Positions 1 through 9,154 are shown, counted from the first letter of the stretch. The stretch is 64,000 nucleotides of DNA from Blastocatellia bacterium (GCA_025055075.1 JANWYV010000054.1:36892-100891), one strand, 5' to 3'. The notes: generated by a model from the letters alone, not told the origin. Numbers and translations: made by a program.

Positions 1-27
1 CCCATTTCTCCTCGCGAAAGCCGACGT

Positions 28-56
28 TTGACAAACCCTCCGACTTCGGTTACAAA
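28..56 (+). promoter_or_regulatory. Predicted sigma-70 promoter for the first two peptidase genes
   Basis: TTGACA at 28-33 and TACAAA at 51-56 are separated by 17 bp. The longer reading of the downstream gene would begin at the TTG inside this -35 box, which is why the ATG at 88 is preferred as its start. Confidence 0.6.
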
Positions 57-87
57 CGAAGTGAAATGTAGAGCGAAAGGCACGAAG

Positions 88-1521
88 ATGTCAAAACGAA
101 GCTCCATCTCGCCTCTCTCACGACGCCGAATCGCATGGGTGACTGGGTGCTTCGCGCTCCTTTTGCTGTCAGCCGCCTCTTCTCCAGATCGGCTCTCGGC
201 CTTGAGGCAGACGACTCGCCCGAGCGCTTTGAATGTGGTCGAGGAGGTTCTGGCCGAAGTCAGCCGTCTTCGCGGGCTCTCGGTGCGACATCCAGTCAAG
301 GCCGGCATCCAATCCCGCGCGGAGATCGAACGCCATCTGGTGGAAGATTTGAACGAGCGGATCTCTCCTGAAGAATTCGATGCGGCGGCGAAGGTCCTCA
401 TCGCCTTCGGCCTGGCACCGCGTGGGTTCGACTATCGCGATCTCCTGCTGCGGATTTTGACCGAGCAGGTCGCCGGATACTATCGCCCGAAGACGAAGAC
501 GCTCTATCTGGCCGATTGGCTGACGTTCGAGGAACAACGTCTGGTCATGGTGCACGAGTTGGTCCACGCCCTTCAAGATCAGCATTTCAACCTCGCGCGC
601 TTCGAAGACGGCCCGAAAGGCGAGAGCGATCGTGATCTCGCCGTGCATGCATTGATCGAGGGCGAGGCCATGGGGGTGATGCTCACCTATATACTGAAGC
701 CCCAGGGCCTAGATTTGACTTCGATCCCCGTCCCTCTCACAGCCATTTTCGAGCAGCTTCAGGCGATGGACGACGATCGCAGTCGAGTCCTGCAAAGCGC
801 TCCTGCGGCCGTGCGTGAGAGTTTGCTGTTCCCCTACACCTATGGGACGGCCTTCGTCCAATATCTCGTGCGGCGGGAGTCATGGACGCGCGTCTCCCGC
901 GCATATGCCGATCCGCCGGATTCGACTGAGCAAATCCTTCATCCGGAGAAATTCTTCTCCCGCGATCGCCCCATTCGCATCCGCTTGAACGAGATTCGTT
1001 CTCTTCTTGGTCGGTCCGTGCGGAAGCGGATGGCTGATCGTAACGGCGAATTCGGATACCGCCTCATCCTTCAGGAGTACGTGGACAAACGAACGGCCGA
1101 ACGAGCGGCGGAAGGATGGGAGGGAGACCAATTCGCGCTCTACGAGGACGCGCGCACAGGACACCTCATCCTCGTTCACCTCTCCACGTGGGAGAGCGAG
1201 GCCGAGGCTCGCGAGTTCGCTGATGCATACGGACGTCGCACGATGCGCCGCTATAAGATGGCGCGCGAGATCCCTTACGGGCTGGAGGCGTCGGGGCGAG
1301 CATGGGAGACGGATCAGGGGCGCGTCTACATCGAGCGTCGTGGAGCAGACGTGCTCGTCGTGGAGGGCTTGCCGAACCAATTAGCGGATCGCTGGCCTCG
1401 ATTGCGACGCATCTTGTGGACGAGCCGCAAGCTCGCTCCACGAGAAGAAGGGATCCGCGAGCGCGCCCTGGCAATGCCGCCTCGTGTGATCCCCATCTCA
1501 GAGCAGCGCGAGACTCGATGA
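88..1521 (+). CDS. Putative secreted or membrane-anchored zinc metallopeptidase (HELVH)
   Basis: The protein is 477 aa from the ATG at 88; AAAGG lies upstream. An N-terminal hydrophobic stretch (about residues 15-32, FALLLLSAA) after Arg residues suggests export or anchoring. HELVHALQDQHF places an HEXXH zinc motif near residue 156, and a downstream LIEGEAM could supply a third glutamate ligand. Related 'HELxHALQDQ...EGxA' proteins are widespread and mostly uncharacterised, so the substrate is unknown. It lies 9 bp upstream of an M1 peptidase gene, so the two are probably co-transcribed and may act together on extracellular peptides. The family assignment comes from motifs only. Confidence 0.65.
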   Translation: MSKRSSISPLSRRRIAWVTGCFALLLLSAASSPDRLSALRQTTRPSALNVVEEVLAEVSRLRGLSVRHPVKAGIQSRAEIERHLVEDLNERISPEEFDAAAKVLIAFGLAPRGFDYRDLLLRILTEQVAGYYRPKTKTLYLADWLTFEEQRLVMVHELVHALQDQHFNLARFEDGPKGESDRDLAVHALIEGEAMGVMLTYILKPQGLDLTSIPVPLTAIFEQLQAMDDDRSRVLQSAPAAVRESLLFPYTYGTAFVQYLVRRESWTRVSRAYADPPDSTEQILHPEKFFSRDRPIRIRLNEIRSLLGRSVRKRMADRNGEFGYRLILQEYVDKRTAERAAEGWEGDQFALYEDARTGHLILVHLSTWESEAEAREFADAYGRRTMRRYKMAREIPYGLEASGRAWETDQGRVYIERRGADVLVVEGLPNQLADRWPRLRRILWTSRKLAPREEGIRERALAMPPRVIPISEQRETR

Positions 1522-1530
1522 GAGGGCCAT

Positions 1531-4014
1531 ATGCCTCGATCCGTGGGGTCCGTTCTCACGCTCCTCCTCCTCGCAATGCCCTCGCTTCCCTTCTCGACAA
1601 ATGAGCGGCAAGCGGAGACTTCGGCCGCTGATCCCGTCTATCTCGCCTTGCGCCAGATGCAACCGGGCGAGGAGCGTGCGAGCGTCGAGGAAATGGAGCT
1701 GCGGCGCGATGCTGGTCACTTCTTCTTCCATCGCGGGACGTTCTATTTCTTCGCGCCAGTGATGGGGCGCACGCTCGGAGCTATCTTCGTGGGCGAAGGG
1801 ACATTCACGCTCTCCCCTTCACTTGAGGTCGAGCGACAATTCCTCGCCCATCTGACAGGCACTAGCGAGTTGCGCGAGCCCTTCGAGGAGGCGATCCTCT
1901 ACTTCACCGACAGGACGGGAGAAGAGCTGCGCCGGCATCTCACAATCACTCGCGCCCCACCGTCGAAACCGATCGCAGATCGAATCCGCGAGCATCAACG
2001 GGTGGTGCGGCGTCAGCTCAAGCCCGCGCTCGAATTGCGCCTGCTGGCCGATCTCTATGCGCCACAGCGTGAGGGTTTCTTCCTCTGCTTCCTGAAGGGG
2101 AAGAAGCACCCGAAGCTCGTGTTTGGCGTAGATCCCCTTGGATTCGCCCCTTCGCTGCCAAGCCCTGAAGAAGTAGGTCTGGCGAGCTATGAGGAGACGA
2201 CTCAGGGCATCTGGGCGCTCTTTCACCGCAACGCGGAGCGAGCCTCGGCCAACGTTGAAGAGAAAGATCATCGCGAGTACGATCTGACGCAGTATCGCCT
2301 CCAGGTCAGCTTGGATCGCGGCGGACGGTTAGACGTCACGGCGGAAGTCACCTTCGTCCCTCTCCAACCGCATCTGCGCGTCATTCGCTTCTCCCTTTTC
2401 CCGAAACTGCGCGTCGAACGCGCGTGGGATGCGGCGGGAAATCCCCTCCCATTCCTTCAAGCGGACGAAGAAGAGGGGGAGGCGCTGGCCATAATCTTTC
2501 CGGAACCGCTTCCGGTAGGCGTGCCGCGCACCGTGTCCCTTCGCTATGGCGGCAGCGGAGCCGTGCGTCCGAGCGGTCCCGGCAACTATATCCTCATCCC
2601 CGAAGCGCGGTCCACCTGGTATCCGAACAACTGGCAAATGCCCTTCGGCGATCGCGCGACGTTCGAGCTCACGTTCACGATTCCACGCGACCATACGATC
2701 GTCGCCACGGGGCATCCTCGCGATCGGGATTCGGAGAGGTCGCGCTGGACGAGCGAGTGGCCCACCACGGTCGCGGGGTTCAATTTCGGCCTCTTCCAGA
2801 CGCGACAGCGGATCGAGGAGGGGATCGCTCTCGAAGTCTACACGAATCCGACTGAACCGGATGAAATCCGCCGCGTGCAATTGCTGGCGGAGCAGTTGGA
2901 ACGACGAGGCATTCGCCTGGATCTGCCGATGGGGAGTCTGACCACAAGCGGCCTTGCGGAGAATATGCTCATCGAGGCGCTCAACGCGATGCGTATCTTC
3001 ACCCGCTACTTCGGACCGAATCCCTACGGGCGCATCGCGCTCTCGCAGCAACCGGCCGCGTTCTTCGGACAAAGCTGGCCGATGCTCATTTATCTGCCGT
3101 ACACGGCGTTCCTGGACGGCACGCAGCGACGCGCACTCGGCTTGCCCGTGCGTTTCTCCGAATTCACGGATGTCGTCGGCGCACACGAGGTCGCCCACCA
3201 ATGGTGGGGGCATATCGTGAGCTGGAAGACGTACCGCGATCAATGGATGTCCGAAGGCTTCTCGGATTTCTCGGCCGCGCTTTATCTGCAGTTCGCCTTT
3301 CACCAGGACCCGGAGCGACGCTTGAAGCGATTCCTCGATTTCTGGAAAAGCCAACGCGAGGTGATCACGCAAAAGGCTTTACTCGGCCTCACTCGCACGA
3401 GTCTGGAGCCTTATCGGGTTGGTCCGCTCATCCTGGGCGTGCGCTTGAACACGGGACGAACAAGCGGGGCTTATGAGCGACTCGCATATGCGAAGGGGGC
3501 CTTCGTCCTACATATGCTACGCATGATGCTGCGCGATCCGCGCGCTCCCCTGGGACAGGGCGATGACCGATTCATCGCTCTGATGCGCGAGTTCGTCCGC
3601 ACCTACGCGCATCGCGCGGCCTCGACCCAGGACTTTCAACGGATCGTCGAGAAACATATGACGCCGGAAATGGACCTGGAGGGGAACGGGCGCATGGAAT
3701 GGTTCTTCCGACAATGGGTCTACGGGACGGCCATCCCGCATTACGTGCTTCACTATCGGATCCACCCAACCCCGGATGGCAAGCATCGGCTTTGGCTCAA
3801 AGTCTCTCAAAGCCGCGTGCCCGATGATTTCCGCATGCTCGTCCCCGTCTATCTCGATTACGGCGAGGGGAAGCTCGTGCGCCTGGGTACGGCGACCTTA
3901 CAGGGGAATGGTTCGGTCGAGACCGAAGTGACGCTGGCAACCCCTCCCCGACGCGTCCTCTTGAACGCCTTCGAAGACGTGCTGTGCACAAAGGAGGAAA
4001 AGGCCGCGAAGTGA
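1531..4014 (+). CDS. M1-family metallopeptidase (aminopeptidase N-like)
   Basis: The protein is 827 aa. It carries the gluzincin signature HEVAH (residues 552-556) followed after 18 residues by the third zinc ligand Glu575 in MSEGFSD, the HEXXH-18-E arrangement of M1 peptidases. A hydrophobic N-terminus (LTLLLLAMPSLPF) suggests a signal peptide. The first ~240 residues do not look like the standard M1 N-domain; a beta-rich M1-like N-domain seems to start near residue 250. The classical GAMEN exopeptidase motif is not clear (AENMLIEALNAM precedes the zinc site), so aminopeptidase activity is not certain. It follows the preceding peptidase gene by 9 bp. Confidence 0.85.
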   Translation: MPRSVGSVLTLLLLAMPSLPFSTNERQAETSAADPVYLALRQMQPGEERASVEEMELRRDAGHFFFHRGTFYFFAPVMGRTLGAIFVGEGTFTLSPSLEVERQFLAHLTGTSELREPFEEAILYFTDRTGEELRRHLTITRAPPSKPIADRIREHQRVVRRQLKPALELRLLADLYAPQREGFFLCFLKGKKHPKLVFGVDPLGFAPSLPSPEEVGLASYEETTQGIWALFHRNAERASANVEEKDHREYDLTQYRLQVSLDRGGRLDVTAEVTFVPLQPHLRVIRFSLFPKLRVERAWDAAGNPLPFLQADEEEGEALAIIFPEPLPVGVPRTVSLRYGGSGAVRPSGPGNYILIPEARSTWYPNNWQMPFGDRATFELTFTIPRDHTIVATGHPRDRDSERSRWTSEWPTTVAGFNFGLFQTRQRIEEGIALEVYTNPTEPDEIRRVQLLAEQLERRGIRLDLPMGSLTTSGLAENMLIEALNAMRIFTRYFGPNPYGRIALSQQPAAFFGQSWPMLIYLPYTAFLDGTQRRALGLPVRFSEFTDVVGAHEVAHQWWGHIVSWKTYRDQWMSEGFSDFSAALYLQFAFHQDPERRLKRFLDFWKSQREVITQKALLGLTRTSLEPYRVGPLILGVRLNTGRTSGAYERLAYAKGAFVLHMLRMMLRDPRAPLGQGDDRFIALMREFVRTYAHRAASTQDFQRIVEKHMTPEMDLEGNGRMEWFFRQWVYGTAIPHYVLHYRIHPTPDGKHRLWLKVSQSRVPDDFRMLVPVYLDYGEGKLVRLGTATLQGNGSVETEVTLATPPRRVLLNAFEDVLCTKEEKAAK

Positions 4015-4022
4015 GTCGCGAT

Positions 4023-4052
4023 TTGCGCCTCCCTGGCCGAGCGGCGTATATT
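4023..4052 (+). promoter_or_regulatory. Predicted promoter for the HD/ttuB/ttuA genes
   Basis: TTGCGC (4023-4028), 18-bp spacer, TATATT (4047-4052). It lies 36 bp upstream of the ATG at 4089. The -10 box is good and the -35 box is only partial. Confidence 0.45.
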
Positions 4053-4088
4053 TACATCGTGTCGAATTCGAGAGAGCGAGGGGTGATC

Positions 4089-4796
4089 ATGTCAACGAAA
4101 GTGATCGAGCCAATCGCGCGAATCGTGACGTTGGAGGACCTACTGCAAGATGAGACGGCCCTGGCCTATGTCGAGGCGGCTGATGCCGTGCTCGAAGCGA
4201 TCGGCTATACGGAGCACGGTATCCGACATGCGAAGAAGACGGGGAAATGGGCACGCGAGATCCTGCAAAAACTCGGCTATGAGCCACCGCTGCCGGAGCT
4301 GGCGGCCATCGCCGGCTTCTTCCACGACGCGGGCAACGTCATCAATCGAAATGTGCACGCTCAATCGGGCGCGCTCATGGCCATGCAAATTCTCACAGCG
4401 ATGAAGATGCCACCGCGCTACATCGGCATCGTGATGGCGGCCATCGGCCATCATGACGAATCCGATGGCATGCCCGTGAGCCCGGTGAGTGCTGCGGTCA
4501 TTATCGCCGACAAGGCCGATGTGCATCGTTCCCGCGTTCGCTTGACCGATCCCAAACAATTCGACATCCACGATCGCATCAACTACTCGGTCACCCGCAG
4601 CACGCTCGCTGTGGATCCCGAGCAGCGCGTCATCACGCTGGAGCTCGAGGTGGACACGTCTATTGGGAGCGTCATGGAGTTCTTCGAGATCTTCACCGAG
4701 CGCATGATCCTGACGCGAAAGGCCGTCGAATTCCTCGGCTGCCAATTCCGTCTCGTCGCCAATAACGTCGAGCTCCACGGCGCGAGTCGCCGATGA
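4089..4796 (+). CDS. HD-domain phosphohydrolase
   Basis: The protein is 235 aa. The ATG at 4089 was chosen because GAGGGG lies just upstream; an upstream reading into 3984 would overlap the M1 gene. HD-superfamily metal ligands are visible in order: His47 (EHGIRHAKK), His79-Asp80 (FFHDAGN), His121/122 (GHHDES) and an Asp near 141-144 (IIADKADVHR). The fold binds divalent metals and hydrolyses phosphomonoesters, phosphodiesters or nucleotides; the substrate here cannot be told. It is 21 bp upstream of a sulphur-carrier gene and the tRNA thiolase ttuA, so a nucleotide or tRNA-related role is possible but only inferred. Confidence 0.8.
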   Translation: MSTKVIEPIARIVTLEDLLQDETALAYVEAADAVLEAIGYTEHGIRHAKKTGKWAREILQKLGYEPPLPELAAIAGFFHDAGNVINRNVHAQSGALMAMQILTAMKMPPRYIGIVMAAIGHHDESDGMPVSPVSAAVIIADKADVHRSRVRLTDPKQFDIHDRINYSVTRSTLAVDPEQRVITLELEVDTSIGSVMEFFEIFTERMILTRKAVEFLGCQFRLVANNVELHGASRR

Positions 4797-4817
4797 GCGC
4801 ATTCGTGATTCGCCCCT

Positions 4818-5015
4818 ATGAAGGTCCGATACGGCCAGCAGGAATACGAATTCACCGAGCGCATGAGTGTGCGTGTGTTGCTCGAGAAGCTCGGGGTTCT
4901 GCCCGAGACAGTCGTCGTCGTGAGAAACGACGAGATCGTGACCGAAGATGAGTGGCTCGATGTGGAGGATGACGTCGAATTGATTCGCGTCGTCTCCGGA
5001 GGCGTCGGGACATGA
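4818..5015 (+). CDS. Ubiquitin-like sulphur carrier (TtuB/ThiS/MoaD type) with masked C-terminus
   Basis: This 65-aa beta-grasp protein is TtuB/ThiS-sized and has the typical end SGG at residues 60-62, but three more residues (VGT, 63-65) follow before the stop. In TtuB, ThiS and MoaD the terminal Gly is adenylated and thiocarboxylated; extensions after GG must first be cut off (known for QbsE and HcyS, matured by dedicated JAMM-type proteases). Its stop overlaps the ttuA start (ATGA, 5012-5015), so the two are translationally coupled. That makes it the likely sulphur donor for TtuA. No E1-like or JAMM protease gene is seen in the window. Confidence 0.75.
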   Translation: MKVRYGQQEYEFTERMSVRVLLEKLGVLPETVVVVRNDEIVTEDEWLDVEDDVELIRVVSGGVGT

Positions 5016-6010
5016 AATGCCGGAAGTGCTTGAAGAAAGCCATCATCTACATGCCGGAGCACCGACTGGCGCTCTGCTCGGCGTGCTACTCGCCGTGGTT
5101 CCTCGATTACACGGAGCGAACGATCCGCAAGTTCAAGATGTTCTCCCGCCGAGACCGCGTTCTGGTCGCTGTCTCTGGCGGAAAAGATAGCCTCTCGCTC
5201 TGGCACGCCTTGTGCGCGCTCGGATATGAGGCCGATGGCTTTTACATCGATCTGGGAATCACCGGCAACGATCGCTATTCAGAGCAATCGAAGCAACGTT
5301 GTATGGAACTCGCTGAGAAGCTCGATCGGCGCCTGCACATCATCAGCGTCGCCGAAGAGGTCGGCGCGCCAATCCCAGAGATCAAAGACCTCACGGCTCG
5401 CGAAGCCTGCTCCGCCTGCGGATTGATCAAACGGTACTTCATGAATCGCTACGCCTTGGAAGCCGAATACGATGTGATCGCCACCGGACATAATCTCGAT
5501 GACGAAGTCGCCGTCCTCTTCTCGAACGTCCTCAATTGGAATCGCGGGTATCTCGCTCGCCAATATCCGGTCTTGGATGAGCGGGAGGGGTTGAAGAAGA
5601 AGGTCAAGCCTTTCGTCTATTTCACCGAGAAGCAAACGACGGTTTATGCGTTGGTGAACCGGATCGCGTACATCCGCGACGAATGTCCGTATGCGCTCGG
5701 CGCGACGACGCTGTCGTACAAGGCCATCCTCGCGCAACTGGAGCATCAAGCGCCGGGCACGAAACGGCGTTTTCTCGACGGCTTCTATCAAATTCGCGCG
5801 CTCTTCGCGGGAGCCGAGACCACGGCGCTCATCCCCTGCTCGCGCTGCGGTCAGCCGACGACGGCCGACGTCTGCGCATATTGCCGATTGGTCGAGCATG
5901 TCCAGCGACGGCGTGGCCTTGTTTCAATGGTCGAGCCACAAGTGACCGTGTCGGAAACAGAGGGTGGAATCGAGCACGAGGAGTCGCCGGTTCTCGATCG
6001 GCGATCGTGA
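5012..6010 (+). CDS. ttuA: tRNA-5-methyluridine54 2-sulphurtransferase (TtuA-like)
   Basis: The protein is 332 aa, of the TtcA/TtuA PP-loop family. An N-terminal zinc ribbon (Cys3, Cys6, Cys22, Cys25), the ATP PP-loop SGGKDS at 55-60, Cys133/Cys136 (EACSACG) and Cys225 (DECPYA) are seen. The last three match the 4Fe-4S ligands of Thermus TtuA (Cys130/133/222 as recalled). A C-terminal zinc ribbon has CSRC and CAYC. TtuA makes 2-thio-ribothymidine at tRNA position 54, which stabilises tRNA at high temperature. The coupled carrier gene upstream supports TtuA over TtcA. About 27 bp follow to the next gene's ATG. Confidence 0.88.
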   Translation: MKCRKCLKKAIIYMPEHRLALCSACYSPWFLDYTERTIRKFKMFSRRDRVLVAVSGGKDSLSLWHALCALGYEADGFYIDLGITGNDRYSEQSKQRCMELAEKLDRRLHIISVAEEVGAPIPEIKDLTAREACSACGLIKRYFMNRYALEAEYDVIATGHNLDDEVAVLFSNVLNWNRGYLARQYPVLDEREGLKKKVKPFVYFTEKQTTVYALVNRIAYIRDECPYALGATTLSYKAILAQLEHQAPGTKRRFLDGFYQIRALFAGAETTALIPCSRCGQPTTADVCAYCRLVEHVQRRRGLVSMVEPQVTVSETEGGIEHEESPVLDRRS

Positions 6011-6038
6011 GCGGTTCCCTTTCCTGCTTGAAAGGGAG

Positions 6039-7697
6039 ATGGTCATCCTCGAACTGTTCCTGCTGCTTGCTGTAGGGGTGAACGGAGAGGATGGTTCGGT
6101 GGCTCAAGCCGCCAATGCCCTCCGCATCTACGTGAACGAGCAACCGGCCGGGCACGAGACGTTCTCTGTCACGAAGACCGAGACGCACATCACGTGGACG
6201 GGTCGCGCTTCGCTCGAGCTCCGTTCGTTCTCGATCGCCATCGGCTCTTTCACGCTCGTCACTGATGCTCAATATCGTCCTCGTGAAGCCCACGTGAGGG
6301 CGACCATCGGCCCTTCGGAACAGGAAGTGCGCACGACGTTCGCCGACGGCAAGGCGCGGAGCGAGATCACCGTGGGGGGGATGAGGACGACAAAAGAAGA
6401 CAGCGTCTCGCCGGATGCGCTCGTCGTGCTCTCGAACGTTCCCTTCTTCATCTACGAAGTCTTGGCACAGCGCGTGGACCTCTCTCGAACGGAGCCTCAG
6501 AATTTTCGCGCTTACGTCCTTCCCCAAATTGAGCTGCCGCTCACGGTGCGCGTCAAAGGGCGCGAACGTGTCCCGTTCGCCAACCGAGCGGAAGATCTGA
6601 TCCATCTGGAACTCGCGCTCACCCAGCCGACGGGCCAGATGGTCTCGATGGAGATGTGGGTAGACGATGCGCGCCGCTTGATCAAGCTCATCCTTCCCGG
6701 CTTACTTTTCATCGAGGCCTACCGCGAGGGATATGAGAAAGCGATCGCGAGCATCGCGCCGAAGGATTACGAGGCCCTGGAGGTGACCTTCCCCTCCGAG
6801 GCGATCATGCTGGCTGGGACGCTTACGCTTCCGAAACAGCGCTCTCACCCATTACCGGCTCTTGTCCTGATTGCTGGCTCTGGTCCCCACGAACGCGACG
6901 AGAATGTCGCGGGCGTGAAGGTCTTCGAACAAATCGCCGATCATTTGACGAGACACGGATTCGCCGTCCTGCGGTACGACAAGCGTGGAGTGGGGAAGTC
7001 CCAGGGAGATTATCCTACGGCGACAACCTACGATTTCGCCGATGACGCGCACGCCGCTGTGCGATTCCTCCGCACGCGACCGGAGATCGCGCCGGATCGG
7101 ATCGCTCTTATTGGCCACAGCGAAGGCGCCATCGTCGCCTTGCTCGTGGCTGCCCGAGACCCAAAACTCGCGGCCATCGTCCTCATGGCTGGTCCCGCCA
7201 CAAGCGGGGAAGAGGTCATTCTGGAACAGCAAGCTTATTTACTCCGGAACCTTCCGGAGAAGGATCGGCAGGAGCGCATCGCCTGGCAGAGGAAGATCCT
7301 CGAAGCGGTTAAGACCGATCGGGGATGGGAAGAGATCGAACGCGCTCTTCCTCCCGAAGCGCGCGCGCAATTGGCGGCAGCACGTTCGCCGTGGTTTCGA
7401 GAATTCGTGCGGCTTCGACCGCTCGCCCTTCTGGAGCACCTCGCGTGTCCGATCCTCATTCTCCAAGGAGGGAAGGATACACAAGTCTTCCCTCACCATG
7501 CCGAGGCCTTCTCCCGTGCTCTTCAGGCGATTGGTAGAGTCCCCTACGAGGTGAAGGTCTTCCCCACGCTCAATCACCTCTTTCACAAGGCCGAAACCGG
7601 AGACATCTCAGAGTACGGGAAGCTCACCAAGCAGCTCGATGCCGAATTCCTCACTGTCCTCACCGAATGGTTGCGAGAACGCCTGAAGGGGAGATAA
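6039..7697 (+). CDS. Secreted alpha/beta hydrolase (dipeptidyl/acyl-peptidase-like)
   Basis: The protein is 552 aa from the ATG at 6039; an in-frame reading further upstream only overlaps ttuA. Residues 1-24 look like a signal peptide (LELFLLLAVGV). A beta-rich N-terminal region of ~240 residues precedes an alpha/beta hydrolase domain. The nucleophile elbow is GHSEG with Ser361, the acid is probably the Asp of GGKDTQVF, and the base the His of TLNHLFHKA. The fold covers esterases and peptidases; the substrate is not predictable. A stem-loop follows the stop. Confidence 0.75.
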   Translation: MVILELFLLLAVGVNGEDGSVAQAANALRIYVNEQPAGHETFSVTKTETHITWTGRASLELRSFSIAIGSFTLVTDAQYRPREAHVRATIGPSEQEVRTTFADGKARSEITVGGMRTTKEDSVSPDALVVLSNVPFFIYEVLAQRVDLSRTEPQNFRAYVLPQIELPLTVRVKGRERVPFANRAEDLIHLELALTQPTGQMVSMEMWVDDARRLIKLILPGLLFIEAYREGYEKAIASIAPKDYEALEVTFPSEAIMLAGTLTLPKQRSHPLPALVLIAGSGPHERDENVAGVKVFEQIADHLTRHGFAVLRYDKRGVGKSQGDYPTATTYDFADDAHAAVRFLRTRPEIAPDRIALIGHSEGAIVALLVAARDPKLAAIVLMAGPATSGEEVILEQQAYLLRNLPEKDRQERIAWQRKILEAVKTDRGWEEIERALPPEARAQLAAARSPWFREFVRLRPLALLEHLACPILILQGGKDTQVFPHHAEAFSRALQAIGRVPYEVKVFPTLNHLFHKAETGDISEYGKLTKQLDAEFLTVLTEWLRERLKGR

Positions 7698-7700
7698 ATG

Positions 7701-7736
7701 AGCGAGGGCCGTGAGAAACCAACAAGGCCTCGCTCG
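7701..7736. terminator. Stem-loop between convergent genes (possible terminator)
   Basis: GAGCGAGGGCC (7701-7711) pairs with GGCCTCGCTC (7727-7736), giving 10 bp with one bulged G and a 15-nt loop. It lies between the hydrolase (+) and the yceI-like gene (-). There is no T-tract, so it may act as a bidirectional pause or mRNA 3' end rather than a classic intrinsic terminator. Confidence 0.4.
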
Positions 7737-7858
7737 CCAATCTCCCAGCAGGACGTCAGCCCTCAATGTGGGACCTGATGATCGGCCGCGCCCTCCGTCC
7801 CAATGGACACATTGGGTGCGAAAGGGAACGAGTCTCCATCGCTTGGGCCGCGCGAAGG

Positions 7859-8467
7859 TCAACGAGAGGCTGCAGGAGCAGCTCGCTTGATCGCTTGAAC
7901 ATTCAACTCGATCTTGACATCGTTCCCGACGACCAATCCCCCGCCTTCAAGCGCACGGCTCCAGGAGACGCCATAATCGAGCCGATTGATTGTGAGGCCA
8001 GCTTCGACCCCAAGCCGCGTGTTCCCCCGCGGATCCCTCACGACGCCGAGGATTCGGAAGGGGATCGCCACTTCCCGAGAGACGCCGCGCATCGTCAGCG
8101 TCCCGATGCAAACGTAGTCGTCCCCACGCTTCTCGATCCGCGTGCTCACGAAGGTGATCTCCGGGTATTTCGCCGCGTCGAAGAAATCGGGGCTCCGGAG
8201 ATGGTTATCGCGATCGGCGTTTCCCGTATCAATGCTCGCCGTCTTGATCGTGACGCGCACCGAGGACTTCGTGATGTCCTTCTCATCGTAGACGATCGTC
8301 CCGGAGAACTCGCGAAATCGTCCGCGCACGTTCGTCACCATCATGTGACGGACGGAGAATTCGATCGAACTGTGCACGGGATCAATGACGAACTCGTCCG
8401 CGCCCCAAGCGGGGACGAGCGCCCCCACCAAGATCGCGATGACCAACAAGACGCGAGAACCTCTCAT
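7859..8467 (-). CDS. YceI-family periplasmic lipid-binding protein
   Basis: The protein is 202 aa with a clear signal peptide (VLLVIAILVGALVPAWGA). The mature part starts with the family hallmark DPVHSSIEFSVRHMMVTNVRG and ends with LDYGVSWS and VGNDVKIELN. YceI proteins are lipocalin-like barrels that bind polyisoprenoid or amide lipids. An AGGAGGGG-type ribosome-binding site precedes the ATG. It starts 12 bp after the CDGSH gene and is probably in the same transcript. Confidence 0.9.
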   Translation of the reverse strand: MRGSRVLLVIAILVGALVPAWGADEFVIDPVHSSIEFSVRHMMVTNVRGRFREFSGTIVYDEKDITKSSVRVTIKTASIDTGNADRDNHLRSPDFFDAAKYPEITFVSTRIEKRGDDYVCIGTLTMRGVSREVAIPFRILGVVRDPRGNTRLGVEAGLTINRLDYGVSWSRALEGGGLVVGNDVKIELNVQAIKRAAPAASR

Positions 8468-8479
8468 GTTCCCCTCCTC

Positions 8480-8716
8480 TCACAAGGTCTTATGCGTCCC
8501 ATCGCAATAGGGAGCATTTTTCGTGTGCTTGCATTGACACAAGGAGACCTTCCTCGATTCCGTGACCTCGAATCGAAGGGGGGTGAACTCCGTCCCTTTA
8601 TGGGACCCATCGCAAAACGGCTGATTTTGCGATCGTCCACACCGACACCAATAGTAGGTCCCTGGTTCCAGGATCAAAACCGCGGGCTTCTTGAACGCGA
8701 TCATCGGTTCACTCAT
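8480..8716 (-). CDS. Tandem CDGSH iron-sulphur protein
   Basis: The protein is 78 aa from the ATG at 8716, chosen because GGAGGT sits 6 nt upstream; a longer frame to 8770 lacks this. Two CDGSH-type motifs are seen: CRCGRSQNQPFCDGSH and CQCKHTKNAPYCDGTH. Each is a C-x-C-x2-(S/T)-x3-P-x-C-D-G-(S/T)-H motif binding a labile [2Fe-2S] cluster through three Cys and one His. This two-cluster form is the usual bacterial type. It likely works in electron transfer or Fe-S/redox sensing in the cytoplasm. Confidence 0.9.
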   Translation of the reverse strand: MSEPMIAFKKPAVLILEPGTYYWCRCGRSQNQPFCDGSHKGTEFTPLRFEVTESRKVSLCQCKHTKNAPYCDGTHKTL

Positions 8717-9154
8717 ACAGTGACCTCCAGAGATGAAAGCTGTGGGGAGCTCCCAGGCGAAGATGCCCACGAGATCCCACGTTCACAAAATGCCGTTTCG
8801 AGCCGATGAATAATGATGCGTGCCGTAACCAAATTTCCGTGCGCGTTCGATCCGTCGTTCGTGCGGAATCGGCTTTCACCCAACCTCACCCCGCTCGCCT
8901 GAACCCGAATGAGGATCACATGTATCACATGGCTCGGAGATTGTCAACCTCATCCACCTCCCGATCTCCTTCGACGTTGATCCGCGAAAGCAGGTGGGCG
9001 CTCTCTCGCACGAAAATCTTCTTGACGAATGAGGCCAATTCCCATCATACTACGCTCGCGATGTGGCGAAATGCGGGAATGCGGATCGGATGGCCCTTTC
9101 ATGCGGATGGAGCTTCGCGTGGGATTTCTCTTCGAGTGGTAGCGAGGAGGGGAT
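8717..9154. other. Intergenic region between divergent genes
   Basis: These 438 bp separate the CDGSH gene (-) and the histidine kinase (+). No convincing gene was found: the open frames here lack ribosome-binding sites and family motifs. A candidate promoter for the kinase is listed separately; nothing clear was seen for the minus-strand gene beyond a weak TTGTGA-17-CATCTT. Confidence 0.6.
9022..9051 (+). promoter_or_regulatory. Predicted promoter for the histidine kinase
   Basis: TTGACG (9022-9027), 18-bp spacer, CATACT (9046-9051), about 100 bp upstream of the kinase ATG. Confidence 0.4.

Noticed and set aside
28..87. TTG at 28 as the start of the first peptidase
   Set aside because: This TTG is part of a TTGACA-17-TACAAA promoter; the ATG at 88 precedes the export signal directly.
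4818..5015. Carrier considered as MoaD for molybdopterin synthesis, given the molybdenum enzyme in the window
   Set aside because: No moaE, moaA or moaC is adjacent, and the gene is translationally coupled to ttuA, so a TtuB-like role is more likely.
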